DNA from: an uncultured Clostridia bacterium
Lineage (GTDB): Bacteria; Bacillota; Clostridia; Christensenellales; Aristaeellaceae
Direction: 5' to 3'
Length of the DNA: 41,208 nucleotides
Assembly (NCBI GenBank): GCA_946626395.1
Contig: CAMOUF010000159.1
Coordinates: 1 to 41,208, forward strand
The position numbers and the translations under genes were made by a program. Shown piece by piece: positions 7,119-16,200 of this stretch. The notes beneath the pieces were generated by a model, which ran no database searches, was not told the DNA's origin, and saw only the letters and a list, made by a program, of their open reading frames with translations. The number at the start of each line of letters is the position of its first letter. Positions within the stretch are counted from its first letter, which is position 1.

Positions 7119-7135
7119 AACATTCTCCCTGCTAA

Positions 7136-7284
7136 AAAGAGTTCAGTGTACAGAGTACAGAGTGCAGATAAACTTTGTCTGGCATGATTGCAAGCAATCA
7201 TGGGGAAAGCAAACGAATCTGAACGCTGTACTCTGCACGCTGAACACTCGTTTTCCTATTGCCTAATGCCTATTGCCTGATCCC
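7136..7284. repeat. family B heptad element, copy B2
   Basis: Heptads TACAGAGTACAGAGTGCAG lead into a core with the perfect palindrome CATGATTGC-AA-GCAATCATG (7183-7202). CTGAACGCTGTACTCTGC and CCTATTGCCTAATGCC complete the right arm. The outer left arm with GGCAATA is missing. It lies 16 bases from the stop of the TPR protein gene. Confidence 0.75.
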
Positions 7285-7299
7285 TTCCGCCCCGCGCTT

Positions 7300-10116
7300 T
7301 TATTCCTCCACCCGCTTGAGGCGATAGGTGGTTTTGGATTTGATGTGGCGCAGGGTCAGGGCGTTTTGCTTCAGGGACACGATTTCATAGGTAGCGGCGG
7401 TGGGGCTGGGCTCCTCGCCGGTATTGACCGCGTACATGTTGGGCACGAAATAGTAGGCTTCCTGGCCGTCCAGGGTGCAGGTGCCATCCTCCCTGAAATC
7501 AAAGCGCTGTCCCTTATCCGTTTCCCACTGGCCCATGATCCGGTACACCGCCTTGTCCACCCGGTTGGCCACATCCCTGTAATTCATGATCTGCCTGTAA
7601 TAGATCAGCGCCTCAAAGGGCTGGCGGTTGTTGTACAGGGCATTGGCGTACAGGTAGCAGGCGTTCTGATACATGGCGGGGATCTGGGCGTAAGCGTCGG
7701 TGAGGTATTCGTCCCGCAGGGGAGAGAGCACCTCGATCACAGTCAGGTAATCCTTTTCCTCCATGGCGGCCTGGGCGGCGCTGTAAGCGGCGGCACAGTA
7801 TTCATCGGCGCACTGCTTCGCCTTTTCCTGAGCATCCTGATAGGCCCCGGCTTTCACGAACATGGACGCGGCCAAGGCCACATCCCCTTGCTCCAGGGCT
7901 TCGCTGCCCGCCAGATAGGCCAGCTCCTGGAGCTTCAGGCGCACGTCGGCGGCGGGAGACTCGATCTGGCTCAAAATATCCACGGCGGCGGTCAGGTCGC
8001 CCGCGTCGGATTCCTCCATGGCCAGGGAATACATGGCCCGCTGATACTGCACGGGGGAATCGCTGTAATCGCCCAAGGCCAGGAAAGCATCCCGGGCCTG
8101 GGCGTATTCGCCCGCTTCCTTCCATTGCAGCGCCAATTGATACTGGGCCTCCCGCAGGGCGGCGCGGGTATCCTCGTTTTCAGCGTTTCCGGTGAGCAGG
8201 GAAACCACCTGCTCGTACTGGCCCATTTCGTTCATGCCCTGGGCCACGCCCGCCAGGGCCACGGCCAGATGCGTCCGGGCGTCCCGATAATCGCCCACCT
8301 GGGTCAGCAGGCCCACGGCGTTTTCGTAATCCTGGGCGTCCATTTGCTCCATGGCCTTCGTGTACAGGATCTGGTTAATGTAATCCGCCGCCTTGCCATA
8401 ATCGGAAATGGTGCTCAGCAGTGCCAGCGCGCCTTCCTGATCCCCGTTTTCCAGCATGCTCAGGGCGGGGCGGTACACGCATTCCTTCTTGGCTTCCTGG
8501 GCGGCCAGCAGGTCGGGGGCCAGGTCAAAGAAGGAAGCGGCTTCTTCATATTTTCCTTCCGCCATCAGGGCCGCGCCCTGATAGTAATAGCACTGCATGA
8601 GCAGGGCCTTGGAATCCTGGAAGCCGGTGATCTTTTCCAGCATGGACGCGGCCTTGGCGTAATCGCCCTCGTCCATGGCCGCCACGGCGGGCGCGTACAG
8701 GCACCCCGCCGCCCGGCGGGAAGCGTCGGAATAATCGCCCGCGGCCAGAAAATATTCCGCGGCGGCGTCATAATCATGATCGGCAAACGCCTGATCGCCA
8801 GCCGCATAATTGGCCCGCTGCAATTGGATCGGGGAATCCCGGTAATCGCCCAATTCGGTAAAGGCGGCGATGGCTTCCAGCGGGTCGCCGTCGTTGGCCA
8901 GAGCCTCCAGGGCGGGCTGATACAGGCATTCCTTGGCGTTGCTTTCGGAATTCTGGAAGGAGCCCAGGGACAGGAACTTGGCCCGGGCGCCTTCATAGTC
9001 CTTTTTGCTCATCAGCTCCAGGGCCCATTCGTATTCCGCCTGGCTGCGTTTCATGCGGGCGTTGCTGTAATTGGGCACCGTTTCGTACAGGGCGATGGCC
9101 TCGGCCCAGTTGCCCGCGGCCAGCAGCTTATCGGCGTACACATAGCGGGCTTCCTGGGCCCGGATGGCGCTGTCCTTATAGCCGCCCAGGGCGTCAAAGC
9201 CGTTCTGGGCCGCCCGGAGGGAGGTATAGGTGCCGCCGTTCAAGGCGTTCATGGCGGCGCGGTAATCGCATTCCAGGGCCAAATCGGCGCTGTCCTGATA
9301 ATCGCCCAGGGCCAGAAACTGCTCCTTGGCGGAATCAAACTGACTGTTTTCCAGGGCACGGTTGGCCTGGTAATAGCGATAGTAAGGAATGCCGTGGAAG
9401 AAAATGCCGTACACCAGGGCTAGAGAAAGCAGGATCGTAATCAGGGTGGTCAGGATGATCCTGCGGCGGCGGCGCAGCCTGCGCTGCCTCGCTTCCCGGA
9501 CGGCGTTCTGCCGCCGGGCTTCCTCCCGCTGGTGGCGTTGCTCCTCCTCCATCACGGACTGGCGCTGGAAAATGACCCGTTCGATGGCCGCTTCATTGAG
9601 CTGGGTAAAAATCGCGTGCTTATCCCGGCGGCAGCGGCGGCACACATCCTCATGGGCGGAATTGGGCCGGCCGCACACGCACACCCACACGGCCCCCTGG
9701 TCGCTGGGATAGCTGGCCGCGTCCCGGCCCGCCAATTCCTGCATCACCTGCAATTGGGGCCCCTGCAGCAGGGGCGAGGGGCGAAACTCCATGGGCTCGG
9801 CCAGGCCCCGCCGCCAGACGGTGTTGTCGTCAAACCACACCTTCTCGATCAGCACCTCGATGTCCTGGGCCAGGGCGGCTTCTTCCAATTCCAGCCCGGC
9901 TTCAAACACGTGGCGGGCAGGGCCGTCCAGCCCCAGGATGCGTTCCACATGGCGGGCAAAGCGCTCCCCCTGGGCATCAAAACAATGCACGCATACCTGG
10001 ATGCTGCGCACGTCCTTGTCGCTCAGGTTGTATATCTGCATGGTCAGGGCGGGATCGTCCGGAGACGGCATCCTGCAATGCCACAATTCCACAGGTGAGG
10101 TCAGGTCAATTCGCAT
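7300..10116 (-). CDS. large membrane-anchored TPR-like repeat protein
   Basis: A 938-residue protein. Residues 1-130 form a beta-rich domain. A zinc-ribbon-like motif with cysteines 146, 148, 159 and 162 (CVC, CRRC) follows. Then come a basic, charged coiled-coil-like stretch (185-219) and one transmembrane helix (220-240). The rest is about a dozen TPR-like helical repeats, each ending in a variant of LGDYQDSA (LGGYKDSA, LGSFQNSE, LGDYRDSP, VGDYRDAR, LGDYSDSP, AGAYQDAQ). The last about 70 residues (GQWETDKGQRFDFREDGTC) look like a small lipocalin-like domain. GGAGG precedes the ATG at 10116 by about 10 bases. The repeats are probably extracellular by the positive-inside rule. It is likely a scaffold; partner unknown. 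Confidence 0.85.
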   Translation of the reverse strand: MRIDLTSPVELWHCRMPSPDDPALTMQIYNLSDKDVRSIQVCVHCFDAQGERFARHVERILGLDGPARHVFEAGLELEEAALAQDIEVLIEKVWFDDNTVWRRGLAEPMEFRPSPLLQGPQLQVMQELAGRDAASYPSDQGAVWVCVCGRPNSAHEDVCRRCRRDKHAIFTQLNEAAIERVIFQRQSVMEEEQRHQREEARRQNAVREARQRRLRRRRRIILTTLITILLSLALVYGIFFHGIPYYRYYQANRALENSQFDSAKEQFLALGDYQDSADLALECDYRAAMNALNGGTYTSLRAAQNGFDALGGYKDSAIRAQEARYVYADKLLAAGNWAEAIALYETVPNYSNARMKRSQAEYEWALELMSKKDYEGARAKFLSLGSFQNSESNAKECLYQPALEALANDGDPLEAIAAFTELGDYRDSPIQLQRANYAAGDQAFADHDYDAAAEYFLAAGDYSDASRRAAGCLYAPAVAAMDEGDYAKAASMLEKITGFQDSKALLMQCYYYQGAALMAEGKYEEAASFFDLAPDLLAAQEAKKECVYRPALSMLENGDQEGALALLSTISDYGKAADYINQILYTKAMEQMDAQDYENAVGLLTQVGDYRDARTHLAVALAGVAQGMNEMGQYEQVVSLLTGNAENEDTRAALREAQYQLALQWKEAGEYAQARDAFLALGDYSDSPVQYQRAMYSLAMEESDAGDLTAAVDILSQIESPAADVRLKLQELAYLAGSEALEQGDVALAASMFVKAGAYQDAQEKAKQCADEYCAAAYSAAQAAMEEKDYLTVIEVLSPLRDEYLTDAYAQIPAMYQNACYLYANALYNNRQPFEALIYYRQIMNYRDVANRVDKAVYRIMGQWETDKGQRFDFREDGTCTLDGQEAYYFVPNMYAVNTGEEPSPTAATYEIVSLKQNALTLRHIKSKTTYRLKRVEE

Positions 10117-10186
10117 ATGGAGTCATGCCTCCAAAGAACACTGGAATCTGTTCTGTCGTAATCGCTGGATGAAGAATTGTTGATTC

Positions 10187-10299
10187 AGTTCTAAGTTCCA
10201 AGGTCTAAGTTCTAAGCATAATTGTCCAAATGCATCAGCACGCAAATTTGTTTTTAAACATTATCAGCTTGGAACTTGGAACTTTGAACTTAGAACTCT
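10187..10299. repeat. family C heptad inverted-repeat element, copy C1
   Basis: Left arm AGTTCTAAGTTCCAAGGTCT and right arm CTTGGAACTTGGAAC, TTTGAACTTAGAACT are inverted copies made of 7-base AGTTCYA units around an AT-rich loop of about 50 bases. It ends 5 bases from the stop codon of the gene at 10304. Confidence 0.85.
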
Positions 10300-10303
10300 T
10301 TCG

Positions 10304-11368
10304 TCATCTCAGCAGCAGGCTCATGCTCTGAAGCCGTCCGGCGGTAAAGGTCAGATGCCACAGGGCGGCGCCGTCCTCCGCCAGGGCCACGCCGTAGGTG
10401 ACCTCCGCGCTTTCGGGGGTATATTCCAGCACGCCGTAGGGGGCCTGCTGACCGTCGCCGTAAAGCAGCACCCGGCTGTCGTCCACATATTCTTCCTCAT
10501 GCTGGAAGCGGAAAATCACGCTGTCCAGGAAATCGCCCACGCGCACGCCCCGGGGCCCTTCGGCCACGTCGGTGTTCACAGTCAGGCTGTCCACCCGCAG
10601 GAAGTTCTTCTGGGCGTCGTACACCAGCAGCAGGGAAACGCCGTCCCACTGCACCGTGCGCAGTTGTTCTCCGTTGGAGTCCTCCGTCCATTCGTCCACC
10701 GGCGCATCGCCCAGGGCGTCGGCCATCTGTTCATAGGTCAGGTCGATCACGTCCAGCTTTTTGCCGCTGGCCTGGAACCGGACGGAAAGATCCTCCCGCT
10801 CCAGGGGCGCGAGCGCCGTGCCGTCCTCGCTGACGGGATAAGCGAAATATTCGCTGATTTCCTGCATCTGAGCGCTTTCCGCCACAAAGGACGCCGCTTC
10901 CTCCTCGGTCAAAAGCTCCTGGGAAGCGTTTGCCAGGATCGCGGTGACGAAATCATCCTCGATGGTATACACGATCTGGCTGAGCAAAACCCCTTCCTCC
11001 TGCCAGGAAAGCACCGCGTGGCTGACGCCCAGGATATGCTGGCCGTCCCGGACCACGATGCCCAGGGACACTTCGGGCTGCTCCCCGGCGATGTACAGGG
11101 TGGCTTCATAATACGTGCCGTCCAGGCTGGGGTTGTCGTTGGGATAAGCCGCCAGCACCTGGGCCACATTGTCGCCCACCTGCAGACCGCGGAAATCCGC
11201 CTGGCCCGGCTGGTCCAGCAGCACCTCCGCCGATCCGGCAAGATAGCTTTCGATTTCACGGGCGGTCAGATACGTACCTTCCCCCATTTCGGGAGCCGCC
11301 TCCGCCAGCGCCCCCCAGGACGCTGCCAGCAGCAGGGACAAAACAACAGCAAATAATTTTTTCATCAT
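10304..11368 (-). CDS. secreted protein with two VGD repeats, unknown function
   Basis: A 354-residue exported protein. A Sec signal peptide (LFAVVLSLLLAASWGALAEA) is followed by a mature region with two related parts. One begins GLQVGDNVAQVLAAYPNDNP and the other GVRVGDFLDSVIFRF; each then has a Tyr-rich strand (YYEATLY, APYGVLEY). The pattern of VGD plus a helix and strand recalls repeats that measure charge or ligand in envelope proteins, but I cannot name the family. Two ATG codons occur at 11368 and 11365. The AAAGGAG site is 4 bases from the first and 7 from the second, so the true start may be 11365. It is transcribed alone, toward the TPR gene. Confidence 0.8.
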   Translation of the reverse strand: MMKKLFAVVLSLLLAASWGALAEAAPEMGEGTYLTAREIESYLAGSAEVLLDQPGQADFRGLQVGDNVAQVLAAYPNDNPSLDGTYYEATLYIAGEQPEVSLGIVVRDGQHILGVSHAVLSWQEEGVLLSQIVYTIEDDFVTAILANASQELLTEEEAASFVAESAQMQEISEYFAYPVSEDGTALAPLEREDLSVRFQASGKKLDVIDLTYEQMADALGDAPVDEWTEDSNGEQLRTVQWDGVSLLLVYDAQKNFLRVDSLTVNTDVAEGPRGVRVGDFLDSVIFRFQHEEEYVDDSRVLLYGDGQQAPYGVLEYTPESAEVTYGVALAEDGAALWHLTFTAGRLQSMSLLLR

Positions 11369-11447
11369 GGTTCTCCTTTTTCTTGAACGTTTCGGGGGGG
11401 AAACTCTTGGAGGGCGTTTCCCGGATTTCCATGGATCGCCCCTCTCC

Positions 11448-11553
11448 CCTATTGCCTCATACTTAATACCTATTGCCTAATGCCTATCACCTATTGCCTA
11501 ATGCCTATCACCTATTGCCTAATGCCTATTACCTATTGCCTAATCCCTGACTC
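11448..11553. repeat. direct heptad array with 21-base period
   Basis: Seven-base units of the CCTATTG / CCTAATG / CCTATCA type are arranged so that the block of three repeats about 3.5 times. There is no inverted partner, unlike the family B elements. Its end, GACTCCTCACTCC, contains the stop codon of the phosphorylase gene. The open frame running through it (MPITYCL repeats) is not a gene. Confidence 0.8.
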
Positions 11554-11554
11554 C

Positions 11555-12883
11555 TCACTCCGCAAGCTCCGTCACGCCCTCGGGGCGCACCAGCGCGTAG
11601 AGCAGCCGGGCCTTGGGGGCGGGGGTATCGGAGAAGCTGAGGGCGCTGAGCACCCTCTCCTCGGTTTCCCGGGCGCTGTCCAGGGTGGCGGCGTGGAGGG
11701 TGAACAGGGTATCCCCCGCTTTTACGAAATCCCCTATGCGCTTTTCCATCACGAAGCCCACGGCGGGGTCGATTTGATCTTCCTTGCTCTTGCGGCCCGC
11801 GCCCATGGCCTGGGCGGCCAGGCCCAGGGCCGTGCCGTTGACGCCGCTCAAATATCCGTCCCGCCGGGCCTTGAGGGAATAAATCACCGGGGCCTTGGGC
11901 AGCAGGGACACATCGTCGCACACCCGGGCGTCCCCGCCTTGGGCCGCGATCATTTCTTTCAGCTTTTGTAATCCGGCCCCGGAATCCAGGGCCTGCTCCA
12001 GCATTTGCCGGGCTTTTTCTTCCGTATCCGCCAGGCCGGAGGCCAACAGCATCTGGCTGCCCAGGAACAGGCTGACCCGCTTGAGGGGGCCGCCGGTCCG
12101 GCCGGACAGGATGTCGATGGCTTCCTTGACCTCCAGGGCGTTGCCCACGTGGGAGCCCAGGGGCTCCTCCATCCCGGACACCACCGCCACGATGCTGCGG
12201 CCCGCGTGGGCGCCGATATCCACCATGGCCCTGGCCAGCTCCACGGATTTTTCAAGGGTGGGCATCAGGGCCCCGGAGCCGGTTTTCACGTCCAGCACGA
12301 TGGCCTTGGCTCCCGCGGCAAACTTCTTGGACAGGATGCTGCTCACGATCAGGGGGATGGAATCCACGGTGGCGGTCACGTCCCGCAGGGCGTACAGGGT
12401 CTTGTCGGCGGGGGCCAGCTGGGCGCTTTGGCCCACCACGGCGCAGCCGATCCTGCGCACGATGGACACGAATTCCTCCTCCGGCAGTTCCACCTTCATG
12501 CCGGGAATGCTTTCCAGCTTGTCGATGGTGCCGCCGGTGTGGCCCAGGCCCCGCCCGCTCATTTTCAGCACCTTGCCGCCGCAGGCCGCCACCAGGGGGG
12601 CCAGCACCAGGGTGGTGGTGTCTCCCACCCCGCCGGTGGAATGCTTATCCACGGGCACGCCGTCCACTTTGGGGCTGAGCATATCCCCGGAGGAAGCCAT
12701 GGCCATGGTCAGGTCCGCCGTCTCCCGGGCGTCCATGCCGTTCAGGCGAATGGCCATCAGCAGCGCGGACAGCTGATAGGCGGGAATGGAGCCGTCGGCC
12801 GCGCCTTTGACAAACGCGCCGATCTGCTCCCGGGTCAGGGCCTTGCCCTGCTTTTTGTCCTCGATAATGGAAATCATGTCCAT
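11555..12883 (-). CDS. pdp: pyrimidine-nucleoside phosphorylase
   Basis: A 442-residue cytoplasmic enzyme of the thymidine/pyrimidine-nucleoside phosphorylase family. It splits uridine, thymidine or deoxyuridine with phosphate to give the base and (deoxy)ribose-1-phosphate for salvage. The phosphate loop KHSTGGVGDTTT and the family signature SGRGLGHTGGTIDKLE are intact, and the C-terminal alpha/beta domain is complete. Length matches the Firmicutes enzymes (about 430-440). The ATG at 12883 has AAGGA 10 bases upstream; a GTG at 12892 lies too near to that site. A candidate promoter at 13066-13094 gives a leader of about 170 bases. Usual partners (deoC, cdd, nucleoside transporter) are absent. 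Confidence 0.95.
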   Translation of the reverse strand: MDMISIIEDKKQGKALTREQIGAFVKGAADGSIPAYQLSALLMAIRLNGMDARETADLTMAMASSGDMLSPKVDGVPVDKHSTGGVGDTTTLVLAPLVAACGGKVLKMSGRGLGHTGGTIDKLESIPGMKVELPEEEFVSIVRRIGCAVVGQSAQLAPADKTLYALRDVTATVDSIPLIVSSILSKKFAAGAKAIVLDVKTGSGALMPTLEKSVELARAMVDIGAHAGRSIVAVVSGMEEPLGSHVGNALEVKEAIDILSGRTGGPLKRVSLFLGSQMLLASGLADTEEKARQMLEQALDSGAGLQKLKEMIAAQGGDARVCDDVSLLPKAPVIYSLKARRDGYLSGVNGTALGLAAQAMGAGRKSKEDQIDPAVGFVMEKRIGDFVKAGDTLFTLHAATLDSARETEERVLSALSFSDTPAPKARLLYALVRPEGVTELAE

Positions 12884-13065
12884 AAGCGTCACTTCCTTGC
12901 GGGTGGGAATCTTGGCGCACAGGCTTCAGCGGCAAGCTCCATCCTTCGCGCAGCCCACAGGCGCAGGCGTTTCACGCCTTGGCGAAAGGGTCCGCGCCGC
13001 CTTTACGAGGCCAGAAACCCGGAGCTTTTTACTTGGAACTGAAAAACCTATTCTGCTTCTATTAT

Positions 13066-13094
13066 ATTATATCATAAATCCATAGCCCCGTAAA
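13066..13094 (-). promoter_or_regulatory. candidate promoter of pyrimidine-nucleoside phosphorylase
   Basis: Minus strand: TTTACG (13089-13094), 17 bases, TATAAT (13066-13071). The -10 is perfect and the -35 matches 4 of 6. The leader includes a GGCGT-GAA-ACGCC hairpin. Confidence 0.55.
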
Positions 13095-13148
13095 GCAAAT
13101 GAATCTAAATATACCTTATAAAAGTTGTAACATTTTTTATAAAAACAC

Positions 13149-13177
13149 TTGACCTTGTAACAAAAATGTAATAGAAT
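13149..13177 (+). promoter_or_regulatory. sigma-A promoter of the SH3-repeat protein
   Basis: TTGACC (13149-13154), 17 bases, TAGAAT (13172-13177). Each hexamer has 5 of 6 consensus bases. The spacer and -10 box carry the WalR-type repeats described separately. Confidence 0.75.
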
Positions 13178-13182
13178 GTAAC
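13156..13182 (+). promoter_or_regulatory. WalR-type box (TGTWAH-N5-TGTWAH) in the promoter
   Basis: TGTAAC (13156-13161), AAAAA, TGTAAT (13167-13172) fits the WalR consensus TGTWAH-N5-TGTWAH exactly. A third TGTAAC (13177-13182) follows after 4 bases and another TGTAAC lies at 13126-13131. WalR controls cell-wall genes in Firmicutes. Its overlap with the promoter core would suit repression, but that is inference. Confidence 0.55.
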
Positions 13183-13271
13183 AGAAAGATTGTATTTTTC
13201 TCAATTTGAACGATCTGAAGACCCTGGCCTGACCGGCCAGAAAACACATGCAGATGGGGTGTTGGTTTACA

Positions 13272-16200
13272 ATGAAGCGAACTGGAAAAATCAAGCGGAT
13301 GATTTCCGTGCTGCTCCTGCTGGCGATGATTCTTTCCGCCGTGCCCGCTGCCCTGGCGGAAGACGCGCAGCTGGGGTATCTGGTGATCAACAATAACACG
13401 GTCAATCGGGTGGTCAATTTCCGCAGGCAGCCCAATACCAATGACAATACCAATTTCCCCATAGCCCGCCTGCCGGAATTCTGGGTGGTTCAGATTCAGG
13501 AATCCGTCCAGGTCGGCTCCACGAAATGGTACAAGATCATTGCCAATGTGAACGTGGAGGACAAGTACACGCCTGATTACAAAACAGGCTATGTGATGGC
13601 CAGCTACGTGCGCATCATGACCGACGCGGAACGGGCCGCCTATTTGCAGACCGGCGAATTCCTCCCCGAAGGCCAGCTGCCCGGGCCGGACTTTTCGCCC
13701 ACTCAGGCGCCCTATGAGCCCATCTCTCTTTCCACCGTGGCTCCTGTCAACATTCCGGATCTGGCGGGCGTGATCAGCACCTACGTGCTCACCACCAAAT
13801 CCGGCGTGAATCTGCGCCAGACGCCCAACGGCTCCATCATGAATGCTTCCAGCCTGATCGAGTCCGGCCGGGTGCTGTCCTGCTACCGGATCTTTTCTCC
13901 GGATGAATATGATTCCTACGCCTGGGCCCTGGTGCAGTACAACGGCATGACGGGCTTTATCCGGGGCGACTGCTTTGTGGAGTGCGACGTGAACGGCAAT
14001 GTGAAGCAGCCCGCCGCGCCCACTGCCGCGCCGGTGGTCACTTCCATGCCCGTCCCCATGTCCACTGTCGACGTGGGCTTCATTTCCGGCGTCACCCAGG
14101 GCGTGGTCACCGCCAACGATGTGTTCCTGCGCAAGACCATGACCACCAACGGCGATTATCTGGCCAAGCTGCCCGCGGGCTGGACCATGACGGTGCTCAG
14201 CTCCCATAAATCCAACGGTATTACCTGGTATCGGGTGCAGGGCGGCATTCCCACCGATCCCAACGGCGTTCATACCGGCTACATTCACGGCGGCTACTTT
14301 GCCCTGACCGGCGCCATCCAGCCCACGGCCACCGCCGCGCCCTGGTACGTGCCCACCGGGCTGCCCACCGTGGCCCCCACCGCCATCGTCAACGGAGATT
14401 CCAATTTCGCCCTGGTGCTGGTGGACGGCGTGAATATGCGCCAGACCCCCGGCGGAGCCACCGTGTCCGTGCTGCCCGCCAATACCGTGGTCACCGTGCT
14501 CACCAAGCCCACCAGCTTTACCGCCAACGACTGGTACTTCATCCAGTACAACGGCTTTATGGGCTATCTGCCCGCCACCTCTGTGCGGGTGCTGAGCACC
14601 TCCGAGCTGGACAACGGCTATCCCCCCGTGATCGTTACCGCCGCGCCCGGCACGGCCACCGCCGTCCCCGCCCCCGTGGTGACGACGCTGCCCGCCGGAA
14701 TCAAGGGCTATGTGAAGCTCATCAAGGACAAAGTGAACGTGCGTCAGGCTCCCGCGGGCACCATCCTCACGGGCACCGACAAATCCAAGCTGAAGGTGGG
14801 CACCGTGATCGCTTACATGGACGGCCCCACCCAGAAGATCGACGGCTACGAGTGGGTGCTGATTTCCTATAACGGCCTCACCGGCTATATCCGTTCCGAC
14901 TGCTACGCCTTCTGCGATGAAGCGGGCGCCATCATCGTGGCCCCCACCGCCACGCCCCTGGTGAATCCCACCTTCGTGCCCGGCGGCACCCAGGGCTATA
15001 TCAAGCTGCTCAAGGGCGGCGTGAACCTGCGCCGGGCCCCCGGCGGTGAAACCATCGCCCAGCTGGCCAAGGGCACCATCCTGCCTTACTTCAACATGGC
15101 CAAGCAGAACAGCGCCACCCTGGAAACCTGGTATGAAGTCTATTCCGTCCAGAAGGGCACCTTCGGCTATATCCTGAGCACCATGGCGGAGCCCTGCGAC
15201 GCTCAGGGCAACCCTGTCACCCCCGCCCTGCCCACCGCCTCCCCCGCCACCGTGATCGGCTACGTGGCCACCAACATTTCCTCCGTGTGGCTGCGCTCCA
15301 ACCCCTCCGCCGACAGCGCCACCATCGGCCAGGTGAAGGCCAAGGGCACCGTGTTGCCCCAGATCGGCCCGGTGGTGAAGAACGGCTACGACTGGGATCC
15401 CGTGGAAACCAAGGAAGGCCTCCGGGGCTATCTGCGGGGCGACTGCGTGTTCTCCCTGGCAGAATGGCAGCTGGAGGAATACCAGAGGACCGGCAAGATC
15501 GCCACCCCCACCCCCGGCCCCGCCACCCCGCGGCCCGGCAACAGCAGCTATATCATCACCACCTTTGACAAAGTGTATATCCGCCAGACCCCCAGCACCA
15601 AGGCAGCCGCCCTGGGCCAGATGGCCATCGGCTCCGTGCTGCGCTTTACCGGCACCCAGACCGTGGGCAAGGTCCTTTGGTATCAGGTGCTGTACAACAA
15701 TCAGGCGGGCTGGCTGCACGGAGATTATGCCCGGGTGCTGACCAACGCTGAATACGATAATATGTACGCCACGCCCTCCCCCGTGCCCGGTTCCACCACC
15801 GTGCCCCCCGCGGCGCCCGTTCTGGAGGACCTGAGCGACATGGCCGTGACGCTGCTGGACAAGGTGAACATCCGCGCCAAAGGCGCCATGAACGGCAAGG
15901 AAATCGGCATGGTAGACCGGGCCGGCACCAAGCTGACCTACCTGGGCAAGTACACCGTGCCCACCAAGGACAATAATTTCTATTGGTTCTATATCCGCTA
16001 TGGCAACGTGTCCGGCTGGATGCGGGGCGACTGCGTACGGGTGCTGACCGTGGCCGAAAAGGCCGCCCAGAACCAGCCCACCGTTACCGTCTCCCCCTCC
16101 CAGACCGCAACCTACCGCACCCTGTATAAGAATTCCAGCGGCGACGACGTGTACGCCCTCCAGTATCGCCTGTCTCAATTGGGCTATCTGGCCGCCGACC

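Noticed and set aside
7273..9423. 716-residue plus-strand frame opposite the TPR protein
   Set aside because: Antisense shadow of repeat-rich coding sequence; no start signals.
11448..11553. CRISPR array
   Set aside because: Contiguous 21-base repeats without unique spacers and no cas genes.
11480..11971. Frame beginning with MPITYCL repeats
   Set aside because: Translation of the heptad array and antisense of pdp.
12884..13060. Riboswitch in the pdp leader
   Set aside because: The long leader has a hairpin, but no known riboswitch core or terminator/antiterminator pair could be recognised.
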